Part shown: in pieces, positions 36,643 to 47,271 of the stretch
How positions within the stretch are numbered: position 1 is the stretch's first letter
How the letters are laid out: each line of letters begins with the position of its first letter
Source: CAYVQF01 sp964454015
Lineage (GTDB): Bacteria > Myxococcota_A > Bradymonadia > UBA4248
Length of the DNA stretch: 64,000 nt
Assembly (NCBI GenBank): GCA_964454015.1
Contig: CAYVQF010000028.1
Span: 1-64,000, forward strand
Reading direction: 5' to 3'
Notes under the pieces: model-generated
Databases searched by the model: none
What the model was told of the DNA's origin: nothing
The model's input: only the letters and a program-made list of their open reading frames with translations
Made by a program: the position numbers and the translations under genes

Positions 36643-38625
36643 ATGCAAGCCTCTTCACAGCTCCAGCCAGGGACCATGATCGCTGGGCGTTTTCAGATCG
36701 TGCGCTTCGTCGCTGCTGGAGGCATGGGTGCCATCTACGAGGCCCTGCAGATGCCTTTGCGGCGCAAAGTCGCCCTCAAAGTCATCCGCCAAGAACTCGC
36801 CAAAGAGCAGATGCTCACCAGCCGCTTCGAACGCGAGGCAGAGACCGTCGCCCGCCTCACCCACTCCCACACCATCACCCTCTTCGACTACGGCATTACC
36901 CCCGAAGGCGTGATGTTCATCGCCATGGAGTGGCTCGACGGCACGGATCTCAACGCCGAGCTCCACCGCGTCGGGGCCATCGAGCCCGTGCGCGCCGCAC
37001 GCATCGCCGCCCAGGTCGCCCGCAGCCTCTCGGAAGCGCACGCCATCGGCGTGGTGCACCGCGACCTCAAGCCAGAGAACATTTTCCTCATCGAACGCGA
37101 GGGGCAGAAGGACTTCGTCAAGGTCCTCGACTTCGGCATCGTCAAGAACACCAGTGACGCCCGCACCCAGATCACCCGTATCGGCACGGTGTGCGGGACC
37201 CCAGACTACATGAGCCCCGAGCAAGCCCGCGGCGAAAACCTCGATGGCCGCAGCGATCTCTACGCCCTCGGCACGGTCCTCTACACCATGCTGCGCGGCG
37301 AGCCCCCCTTTCAGGCCGAGTCCATGCTCCAGATCGTCATGGCCCATCAGAGCCGCTCCTTCCCCGAGCTCGGCCCCCACGTCCCAGAAACCCTCAAGGC
37401 CATCATCCAGTGTGCCACAGCCAAAGCCGTCGCCGAACGCTACCCATCGGCCGAGGTGATGGCCGCCGACCTCGAGGATTTTGCCACCGGCTACGGTGCC
37501 GCCCACGTCTACCCGCCCGCAGCGGCGCCGGGGGAAACGACGGTCATCCCCGAGCTCCAGAGGACCAGCGCCGCGGCGAACCCACCTGCGAGCGTAGCCG
37601 CGGCCCCAGCCTACCCACCCCCTGCCCAGCCGACGGCCCCGGCGACCCCCACGAAAGCCTTCCCCGTGACCCTCGTGGTGGCCATCGCCGTCACGGTGCT
37701 CCTCATCGCCGCCGGCGCCGCCGCCTTCTTCTTCCTCATCGAGCGCGACCCTGCGGCGACCGCCGCCAACGACGCAACCGAGCGCAGCACCACCGCGACA
37801 GAGCAGAGCCCTGCCAGCGCCCCCCAAAGCGATCCGCCACTGGAACGGCCGTCCCTGACTGCGGACGACGAAGCAGACGACCCGACGCCAGCGGACCCCA
37901 CCCCTTCGCCCGTCGTCGCCGAAGCCGCCTCAGCCACGGTCACGCCAGCGCTCCCGGAACCCACGGGCTGCGCCACGGGCATGGTCGCCACCGGCCCCAA
38001 AGGTGAGTGTTGCTGGCCCGGCCAGCGCTGGGCGGCCCACCTTGAAGCCTGCGCTGGTTACCCCGAACAGTGCCGCGAGCAGCTCATCCCCAGCCCCGAT
38101 GGCTGCATCCCTGCCCCAGCCGCGCTCGCTGCCAAGGTCCGCCGCTGCCACGAGGGCCTCTTCAGCGCCTGCGAGAGCCTCATGGCGCAGGAGGCGGATC
38201 TCGATCGCGTCCACTACTACATGCAGCAGGCCCAAAAGGCCGCAATCCCTGCTTGTGACGACGAGGGCGACAGCGACGCCTGCCTCTTCCTCGCCACCCT
38301 CTACACCGCCCCCGGGAGCACCACCGCCGAGATCACCCGCGGCCTCGCCATCTTCGAGAAGGCCTGCGACCAGAGCGACGAGACGAGCTGCTTCATGGCC
38401 TATATGGCGGCCCAGAGTCTCAATCGCCCGGCCGACCGCGATCGCCTGGGGGCCAAGCTCTGCAAGCTCTCGCCCGAGAGTTGCGATGGCAGTGTCCCCA
38501 AGGGCACCAACGACTGGAACGCCTTCATGGGCGACGACTTCAACCAAGCCCTCGATAAAGACATCCAGAAAGCGCTGCAAGAGGGCCTCGGTGCCATTGA
38601 AGCGATGGGCGACTTCGACTTTTAG
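36643..38625 (+). CDS. Receptor-like Ser/Thr protein kinase with Cys-rich exterior domain (copy 1)
   Basis: A 660-residue Hanks-type kinase. AAGGA lies about 10 bases before the ATG. The kinase domain covers 17-280, with AAGGMGAIYEA Gly loop, Lys46 (VALK), HRDLKPEN (Asp141), DFG at 163-165 and CGTPDYMSPEQARGE. All catalytic residues are present. A Pro/Ala linker leads to one transmembrane helix (about 342-366). Outside it has an acidic linker, a CCWPGQRW Cys module (about 440-500) and Sel1/Hcp-like Cys-bearing repeats (ACDDEGDSDACLFLATLY, FEKACDQSDETSCFMAY). The outer part probably senses an envelope ligand. It is followed by a close paralogue with the same order of domains. Confidence 0.92.
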   Translation: MQASSQLQPGTMIAGRFQIVRFVAAGGMGAIYEALQMPLRRKVALKVIRQELAKEQMLTSRFEREAETVARLTHSHTITLFDYGITPEGVMFIAMEWLDGTDLNAELHRVGAIEPVRAARIAAQVARSLSEAHAIGVVHRDLKPENIFLIEREGQKDFVKVLDFGIVKNTSDARTQITRIGTVCGTPDYMSPEQARGENLDGRSDLYALGTVLYTMLRGEPPFQAESMLQIVMAHQSRSFPELGPHVPETLKAIIQCATAKAVAERYPSAEVMAADLEDFATGYGAAHVYPPAAAPGETTVIPELQRTSAAANPPASVAAAPAYPPPAQPTAPATPTKAFPVTLVVAIAVTVLLIAAGAAAFFFLIERDPAATAANDATERSTTATEQSPASAPQSDPPLERPSLTADDEADDPTPADPTPSPVVAEAASATVTPALPEPTGCATGMVATGPKGECCWPGQRWAAHLEACAGYPEQCREQLIPSPDGCIPAPAALAAKVRRCHEGLFSACESLMAQEADLDRVHYYMQQAQKAAIPACDDEGDSDACLFLATLYTAPGSTTAEITRGLAIFEKACDQSDETSCFMAYMAAQSLNRPADRDRLGAKLCKLSPESCDGSVPKGTNDWNAFMGDDFNQALDKDIQKALQEGLGAIEAMGDFDF

Positions 38626-38764
38626 AGCCGCCCCGACCACCCCACCCAAGGGCGTGCGCCAAGGGTTGCGCTCCCGCTCCGCCTCGCCCATGATACGCCC
38701 TGCGCATTTCACCGGCGTCGCGCCAGCACGCCCTCCACCCTCCGTGCCCTGAGCGCCGCCCCAG

Positions 38765-40566
<1,802 letters not shown>

Positions 40567-40570
<4 letters not shown>

Positions 40571-41049
40571 GGCAAGAGCAACGGCGAGAGGTGGGTCAGG
40601 ACTTCATTGCTGATGAAGATCGGCGCCGTGAGGGCCTCCGCAGGGAGCACCAAGACGAAGGCCTGCCCAGGGGTCATGGGTGTGGGGGCCTGGACCGCGC
40701 TCCCTGACAGGAACAGCACGGCCACCTCCTGACCGGCCAGGGTCTCGGGCCACACCACGGTGAACGTCGCCATAGGCGCCTCGCCGTCGTCGTAGTAAGA
40801 GGTCCCGTCGGGCCCTTCCCAGGAATCATGCCAAGGATGGCGCGGCTCGAACGTCGCCAAGGTGACCAGCAACTGGGCCTCATCGGGGGCCACCGAGAGC
40901 GCCGGCAGCGCCGCCACGAGTTGCGCCACATCGGGGGCCGCAACCAGGGCAACCTCCTGGTGGGCCGCCACTGCCTCTTGGGGGAGCGCCTGAGCCCCAC
41001 AGGCAAGCAGGAGCCACGCGATGCCACACAAACCAACAGCCACTCTCAT
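40567..41049 (-). CDS. Small lipoprotein of unknown function
   Basis: A 160-residue lipoprotein. The ATG at 41049 follows GAGGAGGGGCGAG and the signal ends WLLLACG. The mature part is mostly beta: LLVTLATFEPRHPWHDSWEGPDG, ATFTVVWPETLAGQEVAVLFLSG, GQAFVLVLPAEAL. No known motif is seen. It is convergent with kinase copy 2, overlapping it by 4 bases, and divergent from the histidine kinase. Confidence 0.6.
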
Positions 41050-41181
41050 CTCGCCCCTCCTCTGCGTCCGAGGACCTTGCCTCTGCGCACAGTCACGCGC
41101 CTGTTTGGCTAAACCTATATCATACCAGGCCCCAGACGCCACCATGGCCGCTCCCCACGGCGGCACGACGCGCCGCTGCAC

Positions 41182-41210
41182 TTGACAGAAACTGGCGCTT
41201 CATCTCAAAT
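41182..41210 (+). promoter_or_regulatory. Candidate sigma-70 promoter for the hybrid histidine kinase
   Basis: A perfect -35 TTGACA (41182-41187) is separated by 17 bases from TCAAAT (41205-41210, 4 of 6). The predicted start near 41217 leaves about a 70-base leader before the ATG at 41289. Confidence 0.5.
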
Positions 41211-41288
41211 GAGGGACTCGAGGGAACGAACGTTTTCTAAGTCGTCGATGTCGCCAATCCGCAAACACGCGCACCTCCGGGGCCTGGG

Positions 41289-43325
41289 ATGGAACGAGAC
41301 GAACGCGTCATGGCACTCCAAGCTGAAGTCGACGCCTTGCGCCGGGAGAACGCCGCGCTGCGCGAGCGCTTGGCCGCTGGCGAAGTGAGCGCTGCCGTCG
41401 ACCGCGCAACCTTGCAAGGCAACGAAGCGCTGGCGCGCATCGCCGGCCGCATGGCGCGCCTGGGTGGCTGGTCCTTCGACCTGAGCGTCGGACGCGTCAT
41501 CTGGTCCGACGAAGTCGCGGCCATCCACGAAAAGCCGCCGGGCTTCTCGCCCACCCTGGAAGAGGGCATCTCTTTTTACGCCCCGGAGTGGCGTGACCTC
41601 ATCACCTTGCGCTTTCAGGCCTGCGCTCAGGAGGGGGTCCCCTACGACGAAGAGCTGCAGCTCATCACCGCCACGGGCCAGCGCATCTGGGTGCGGGCCT
41701 CGGGCGAAGCCTTGCGCGACGACCAGGGGCACATCTATGGCGTTCAAGGCGCCTTCCAGGAGATCACCACCCGCAAGGAGACCGAGGAGGCTTTGCGCCG
41801 CAGTGAGACCCTCTTCCGCAGCCTCTTCGATGATCACAGCGCGGTCAAGCTCCTCGTCGATCCTCTGAGCGGCGCCATCGTCGACGCCAACCGCGCCGCT
41901 GAGGCTTTCTATGGCTGGCCCCTGGCCACCCTCAAGAACATGCGCATCCAGGACATCAACCCCCTGACAGAGGACGAAATCCAAACGGAGATGGCCGCCG
42001 CGCCTGAGCGCCAGCGTTCCTACTTCGAGTTTCGCCACCGCCGCGCCGATGGCCAAGAGCGCGATGTCGCCGTCTTCCGCAGCACCATCGTCGTCCACGG
42101 GCGGCAGCTCCTCCACGACATCATCCACGACATCACCGAGCACAAAAGGGCCGAAGCCGAGCGCTCACAGCTCCAACTGATCATCAACCAAACCCAAAAA
42201 ATGGAATCCATCGGCCGCCTCGCTGGCGGCGTCGCCCACGACTTCAACAACCTCCTCGCCGTGATCCTGAGCTACACCGACTTTGCCCTCAGCAGCTTGC
42301 ACCCGGGTGATCCCCTCAGCGCCGATCTCCGCGAAATCCAAGCCGCCGCGGATCGCGCCACCCACCTGACCCGTCAACTCCTCGCCTTCAGCCGCAAACA
42401 AGTCCTCGAAGCCAAAGTGCTCAACCTCAACGAAGTCATCGCTGACACGGAGCGCATGCTCGGGCGCCTCATCGGGGAAGACATCGAAGTGCGGCACATC
42501 TTGGCCCCCGATCTCGGCCTGTTCATGGCCGACCCAGGCCAGATCGAGCAAGTGCTCATGAACCTAGCCGTCAATGCCCGGGACGCCATGCCCATGGGCG
42601 GTACTCTCCTCATCGAGACGACCAACATCCAGCTCAACCAGGCCTACGTCAACAAACGCATCGAGGTCAAACCCGTCCCCTACGTCTGCCTCGCCGTCAG
42701 TGACACCGGTTGCGGCATGGACGCCACCACCCAGGCCCAGATCTTCGAGCCCTTTTTTACCACCAAGACGAAGGACCGCGGCACCGGTCTGGGGCTGGCC
42801 ACGGTCTATGGCATCGTCAGGCAGAGCGATGGTGCCATCAACGTCTACAGCGAGCCCGGCCAAGGCACCACCTTCAAGGTCTATTTCCCCCGCCTTCCTG
42901 ACGACACGATCACACATCAACCGGAGATGCCCACGCGGGCGGTACATGGCGGCAACGAATGCATCCTGGTCGTCGAGGACGAAGCGGCCATGCGCAAGGT
43001 CGCCGTCCGCATGCTGCGCGCCCAAGGCTACTCGGTCCTCGCCGCCGCCAATGGCGGTGAAGCCCTGCTCTTGTGTGAACAGTATCCGGGCACCATCGAC
43101 CTCCTCATCACGGATGTCATCATGCCCCAGATGAACGGCCGAGTCCTGGCCGAGCGCCTCCTCGCCCTGCGCCCCGAGCTCAGAGTCCTCTACATGTCGG
43201 GCTACAGCAATAACCTCATCGTCCAGCACGGCGTGCTCGAGCCTGGCATTCGCTTCATCGCCAAGCCTTTCAACAACCAAGACTTAGCCGCCAAGGTCCA
43301 GGACTGCCTCGACGGGCATGAGTGA
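41289..43325 (+). CDS. PAS-PAS hybrid sensor histidine kinase with receiver domain
   Basis: A 678-residue cytoplasmic hybrid kinase with no membrane segment. A coiled coil covers 6-32. Two PAS domains follow (about 50-162 and 172-284), then HisKA with the phospho-acceptor His317 (GGVAHDFNNLL). HATPase_c has N-box NLAVNARDAM, G1 DTGCGM and G2 GTGLGLATV. The C-terminal receiver has acidic Glu563/Asp564, phospho-acceptor Asp609 (LLITDVIMPQMNG) and Lys659. This is a common layout for cytoplasmic redox or ligand sensors. The cognate output regulator is not adjacent. A near-consensus promoter lies upstream. Confidence 0.93.
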   Translation: MERDERVMALQAEVDALRRENAALRERLAAGEVSAAVDRATLQGNEALARIAGRMARLGGWSFDLSVGRVIWSDEVAAIHEKPPGFSPTLEEGISFYAPEWRDLITLRFQACAQEGVPYDEELQLITATGQRIWVRASGEALRDDQGHIYGVQGAFQEITTRKETEEALRRSETLFRSLFDDHSAVKLLVDPLSGAIVDANRAAEAFYGWPLATLKNMRIQDINPLTEDEIQTEMAAAPERQRSYFEFRHRRADGQERDVAVFRSTIVVHGRQLLHDIIHDITEHKRAEAERSQLQLIINQTQKMESIGRLAGGVAHDFNNLLAVILSYTDFALSSLHPGDPLSADLREIQAAADRATHLTRQLLAFSRKQVLEAKVLNLNEVIADTERMLGRLIGEDIEVRHILAPDLGLFMADPGQIEQVLMNLAVNARDAMPMGGTLLIETTNIQLNQAYVNKRIEVKPVPYVCLAVSDTGCGMDATTQAQIFEPFFTTKTKDRGTGLGLATVYGIVRQSDGAINVYSEPGQGTTFKVYFPRLPDDTITHQPEMPTRAVHGGNECILVVEDEAAMRKVAVRMLRAQGYSVLAAANGGEALLLCEQYPGTIDLLITDVIMPQMNGRVLAERLLALRPELRVLYMSGYSNNLIVQHGVLEPGIRFIAKPFNNQDLAAKVQDCLDGHE

Positions 43326-43485
43326 GGCGCTGCGCGATACGGTTTTGAGCGGCGCGCACCGCCCACTATCTCCAGGGCGCATCGACTGCCAGCGGCGCTT
43401 TCGCTATCATGGAACCGTTGCTGGCGGCGTGCGCCGCCCAGCCACTCGGCCGCGCCCACCCTCACCCTGCAACCACGAGGGCCCC

Positions 43486-44643
43486 ATGCGTCACATCCTC
43501 TTTGGCCTCGCGTGCGCTTGCCTGTCGACCTTGTTGGCCTGCACCACGATTGCCGATCTGCCTCAGCCCGACCTCCTGCCAGACACACACGGCGAAGACC
43601 TCCCCGCCGACGCGCCCCAGGATCTCATCGAGAACCTGGACCAGGTCGACCCGCCCGACTCCCCGACGCCGGATCTCACGGAGCTCGCCGACACCCCAGT
43701 CGCCGACAGCGCGCCTGACGCTGTGGCGCCAGACGCGCTGGACACGGAGGAGCTCGGGCCTGACCTCACAGATCTCACCGACACCGCGCTCCCTACCCCC
43801 AGCGTGCGCTTTCTCAGCCCTGCCAACGGCGCGCACCTCCCCAACCCAGTGACCTTCACCTTCGAAGCGCACCACGTCGCCACCGTTCAGATCTTGGCCG
43901 ACGCCTGGCCCTTGGCCCCGGCCCCGTGGGATCCGGCTACCAGCGCCTCCCTCACCTACACCTTTTCGGGCACGGGCTATGAGCGCACCATCCGCCTCTT
44001 GGGCCATGACGGCACGGGCGCAGTCGTCGCCGAAGACAGCCTCCAAATCACCGTCACCGCGCCCCTCGGCCCCGGCACCTCCATCGGAACTTTCTACAAC
44101 ACCTACTACTACCTAGCCAATGAGGCCGACTACACCGGCGCCCCTTCAGCCAACCTCTATGCCCCGGACTGCTCGGTCATCGCCGTGGTCTCGTCGAGCT
44201 TCGCCAACAGCGCCTGCATCGAAGGCTCGGCCATCCTCAAAGACGGTCGGGTCATCAACTACCACTCCCCTTGCGCCTGCGGTGGCCCCTGCTCCTATTG
44301 CTGGTCCGTCTTGGACAAGAACAAGTTCCCCTGGGGCAAGGGTTCACGCAACAACCCTTTGGAGCCGCTGCGCTCCTGGGCGGTGGACACCAGCGTCATC
44401 ACCCACGGCACCATCCTCTACGTCGAGGAGTGGGACGGGCTGAACCTCCCCGCCGTAGATGGCTTGGGCGGCGCGCCGCATGACGGCTGCTTCCGCGCCG
44501 ATGACGTCGGCGGCGGCATCACGGGCAAACACGTGGACATCTTCGCCGGGACCAAGGCCATGTGGCGCGAGCTGGAGAAGATCTTCCCCACCCGCACCAA
44601 CTTCACGGTCTACATCGACTCGCCGCGCTGCCAGCACCTCTGA
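43486..44643 (+). CDS. 3D-domain lipoprotein with acidic stalk
   Basis: A 385-residue lipoprotein. The ATG at 43486 has GAGG 6 bases upstream; the signal ends LSTLLAC. A long Asp/Pro/Leu/Thr-rich acidic stalk covers about 25-105. An Ig-like beta domain (VRFLSPANGAHLPNPVTFTFEAHHVATVQIL) follows. The C-terminal part ends in a 3D-type double-psi barrel (THGTILYVEEWDGL..., DGCFRADDVGGGITGKHVDIFAG), with the conserved Asp residues seen in MltA/Sps-type murein-active proteins. Peptidoglycan cleavage is plausible but not proven, since many 3D proteins are untested. The histidine kinase ends 160 bases upstream. Confidence 0.75.
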   Translation: MRHILFGLACACLSTLLACTTIADLPQPDLLPDTHGEDLPADAPQDLIENLDQVDPPDSPTPDLTELADTPVADSAPDAVAPDALDTEELGPDLTDLTDTALPTPSVRFLSPANGAHLPNPVTFTFEAHHVATVQILADAWPLAPAPWDPATSASLTYTFSGTGYERTIRLLGHDGTGAVVAEDSLQITVTAPLGPGTSIGTFYNTYYYLANEADYTGAPSANLYAPDCSVIAVVSSSFANSACIEGSAILKDGRVINYHSPCACGGPCSYCWSVLDKNKFPWGKGSRNNPLEPLRSWAVDTSVITHGTILYVEEWDGLNLPAVDGLGGAPHDGCFRADDVGGGITGKHVDIFAGTKAMWRELEKIFPTRTNFTVYIDSPRCQHL

Positions 44644-44679
44644 GACGGCGCCACGGGGCTGAGACGGCGCCAGGACACC

Positions 44680-45489
44680 TCAATCCCCAAGGCCCGCGTG
44701 GCGCCGCAGCACAAAGCCGTCGGCCCCGAAGTGCGGGCAGAGCTCCGGTGCCGTGCCAAGGCTGACGCAGCCCCGCTCTGCGTCGAATTGGGCCGCGCAG
44801 GGCACCACGGCCCAGCCCTGCCCCGCAAAACCAAAGCCGTTCCACCAATAGCCCGTCACGGCGCAGCGCTCCCCCGCCACCACCTCCCACGCCACCAGGC
44901 GCGACCGCCCCTGAGCATCGCCGACGATGGCAAAATCCAAGAGCGGTCGCGCCAAGCCGCTACCGCGCCACAGGGGCACCAGGGCCCGCCCATCCCAGCG
45001 CAGCACCCACAAGGTCCGGTGGGGCGGCGTGGCGCCAGGGTGGAGCGCCCGGGAGGTGATGATCCCCAAGACCACGTCGTCCTCCCCAACGCCCTCCCAG
45101 TCCGCCACCGCCGCTCGCCACATGGGGTAGCGCGGGCTCACCCAGCTCGCGCCAGCGCTGCTGATGCGAAGGAATCCCTGGGGCCGCCCTGCGGCAAGAA
45201 AGACCTCCAGACTCAGCGGCCCCCAGGCGCTCTGCAACCGCTGTGGCGCATCGGCGCGCACCCCCTCAGGCAGCGGTGAGCCCGGATCTAGGGTGAGGGC
45301 GAGCGCTGGCACCTCTGGCGCCGTCGCCGCCTCGGACATCGCTGACGCAGCAACGGCCACCTCGGCCTTGGCTGGGCATTCCGGATCGGAGGGCGTACAT
45401 GAGGCTGACACCCATACGAAGGTGAAGACGGCGCCGAGCGCTGCCCTGACGCAGGTGGATCCAGGAAAAATGGGGCGAAGAGCAAACAT
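44680..45489 (-). CDS. Lipoprotein of unknown function
   Basis: A 269-residue putative lipoprotein (signal ending VWVSASC). The mature part is rich in Trp and beta strands: DFAIVGDAQGRSRLVAWEVVAGERCAVTGYWWNGFGFAGQGWAVVPC. This resembles FG-GAP/VCBS-style or secreted repeat strands, but I do not recognise a family. Its ATG overlaps the stop of the Coa1-like gene by one base (TGATG), so the two are translationally coupled. Confidence 0.6.
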   Translation of the reverse strand: MFALRPIFPGSTCVRAALGAVFTFVWVSASCTPSDPECPAKAEVAVAASAMSEAATAPEVPALALTLDPGSPLPEGVRADAPQRLQSAWGPLSLEVFLAAGRPQGFLRISSAGASWVSPRYPMWRAAVADWEGVGEDDVVLGIITSRALHPGATPPHRTLWVLRWDGRALVPLWRGSGLARPLLDFAIVGDAQGRSRLVAWEVVAGERCAVTGYWWNGFGFAGQGWAVVPCAAQFDAERGCVSLGTAPELCPHFGADGFVLRRHAGLGD

Positions 45490-46007
45490 CAGTGGATGAA
45501 GATGGGGCCTTCCGAAGGCGCCACCACGTCAAATGGCGGGCCCCCGTCAGGGAACACGCGCAACAAGTGAATGACCCACTGGCCGCTCAGATTCGACGCG
45601 CGGAGGTCGACCTGCGCCGCGCCCCGCGGACCCGAAATGGTGAAGCGCAGCGACGCGCTGCTCACGGAGCCGCTCGAACGCATGGAGCCCGTCACCCACC
45701 AGCTCTCGCGCACCGGTTCGCCCAGGACCTCCATGACCTGTGGGTCCGAGCGAAGCAGCTCCAGCGCCATCTGATAGGGGGCGGCGTTGGTGAAGGTGTG
45801 GCGCAACACCAGCACCAGGACCACGCCAAAGAGGGCGATGCAGAGCACCACCCCGAGAAAAACCCAGAGGAGGACGCGGCGGCGGCGGACGCGCGCGGCG
45901 GCGCTGGGGCCTGGGCCTGGGCCGCCACCGGTGTTCCAGTCAGACCAGGCACCCTCAGCCAGGTGGCGACCAGGAGCAAAATCATTGGGATCGTTGGCAT
46001 TGCGCAT
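45489..46007 (-). CDS. Coa1-like membrane protein
   Basis: A 172-residue single-pass membrane protein. The ATG at 46007 has GAGG 8 bases upstream. A Gly/Pro-rich cytoplasmic part is followed by one strong transmembrane segment (VLLWVFLGVVLCIALFGVVLVLVL). The exterior domain (YQMALELLRSDPQVMEVLGEPV..., GSVSSASLRFTISGPRGAAQVDLRASNLSGQWVI) resembles the Coa1/Tim21-type cytochrome oxidase assembly family found in many bacteria. No oxidase genes are adjacent, so a different role is possible. It is coupled to the following lipoprotein gene. Confidence 0.7.
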   Translation of the reverse strand: MRNANDPNDFAPGRHLAEGAWSDWNTGGGPGPGPSAAARVRRRRVLLWVFLGVVLCIALFGVVLVLVLRHTFTNAAPYQMALELLRSDPQVMEVLGEPVRESWWVTGSMRSSGSVSSASLRFTISGPRGAAQVDLRASNLSGQWVIHLLRVFPDGGPPFDVVAPSEGPIFIH

Positions 46008-46241
46008 GAGGTCCTCGGCATGAGAAGCAGGTGCGACGAGGTGAAGTCTGACAGAGGCGCCGCCCCGTGACAACGCCAGCCGTCACCAGTGAAGGGCTCG
46101 GACACCCGCACCCAACCCTGAGCGCCTCATCCCCCATCTCTTGATCCCCGCCACGCTTTGCGGCACAAGCCTCCACGGTGCCCGCTGCCGGCGGGCGCAA
46201 CCATCCGTGGCAGAAGCATCGCCACCGTCGACGAGGATCCC

Positions 46242-47267
46242 ATGTTTCGCAGCGACAACACCCTTGGCGCCACCCCCGAAGTCATGACCGCCCTGGCCGA
46301 AGCCGCCGCCCAGGCGCCGAGCCCCTACGGCGAAGACGCCTTGGACCGGGCCCTCCACACCACGCTGCAACAATGCTTCGAGCACGAGGTCGCCGTCTTC
46401 AGCGTGGCCACAGGCACCGCCGCCAACGCCCTGGCCCTGGCCACCCTCTGCCCGCCATGGGGCGCTATCTACTGCCACCCCGAGGCTCACATCCACTGCG
46501 ACGAATGCGGCGCCCCGGAACAGGCCACCGGCGGCGCCAAGCTGGTCCTGGTCGATGGCGACGCCGGAAAAATCGAACCGGCCCGGCTCCAACGCGCCAT
46601 CTTCGGCCGCGACAATGTCCACCGCGTCCAGCCTGCCCTCCTCTCCCTCTCCCAGAGCACCGAGTGTGGCACCGTCTACCAGCCTGACGCGCTGGCCGAG
46701 TTGTGCGCCCTCGCCCACGCCAACCAGCTCTTGGTCCACCTCGATGGCGCGCGCCTCGCCAACGCCATCGCCACCCTGGGCTGCAGCCCGGCCGACCTGA
46801 CCTGGCGCGCTGGCGTCGACGTCCTCACCCTGGGCTTCACCAAGAACGGGGCGCTGTGCGCCGAGCTGATCCTCTTCTTCAATCCCGAGCACTGCCAATC
46901 CCTCGCCTTCCGGCGCAAACGCGCCGGCCACCTCCTCAGCAAGAGCTGGTTCGTCTCGGTCCAGGTTCAGGCCCTCCTCGCCGAAAATCGCTGGTTGCAC
47001 CAGGCCCAACACGCCAACGCCATGGCCACCCGACTCGCCCAGGGACTCACGGCCCTCGGCTACCCCCCACTCTGGCCCTGCCAAGCCAACGCGGTCTTCG
47101 TCGCCCTGCCCGCAGCAGTCGCCGCCAGCGCCCGCGACATCGGCGCCGTCTTCTACGACTGGCCAGCACACACCGACCTGGTGCGCCTGGTCTGCTCCCT
47201 GCGCACCACCCCCGCCGAGGTCGACGCCTTCCTCGCCGCCGTACGCCGCGCCACCCCGGCTCCCTAG
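46242..47267 (+). CDS. L-threonine aldolase family PLP enzyme
   Basis: A 341-residue fold-type I PLP enzyme. The ATG at 46242 follows GAGGATCCC and begins the usual FRSDNT start. It has HLDGAR with Asp168 for the PLP pyridine nitrogen, and Lys201 in LGFTKNGALCAE for the Schiff base. Threonine aldolases split L-threonine (or allo-threonine) into glycine and acetaldehyde. The Lys context (TKNG instead of the usual SKGLGAP) and the SxTECGTVY segment place it in the beta-eliminating-lyase branch often annotated low-specificity threonine aldolase. It stands alone. Confidence 0.82.
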   Translation: MFRSDNTLGATPEVMTALAEAAAQAPSPYGEDALDRALHTTLQQCFEHEVAVFSVATGTAANALALATLCPPWGAIYCHPEAHIHCDECGAPEQATGGAKLVLVDGDAGKIEPARLQRAIFGRDNVHRVQPALLSLSQSTECGTVYQPDALAELCALAHANQLLVHLDGARLANAIATLGCSPADLTWRAGVDVLTLGFTKNGALCAELILFFNPEHCQSLAFRRKRAGHLLSKSWFVSVQVQALLAENRWLHQAQHANAMATRLAQGLTALGYPPLWPCQANAVFVALPAAVAASARDIGAVFYDWPAHTDLVRLVCSLRTTPAEVDAFLAAVRRATPAP

Positions 47268-47271
47268 CCGC

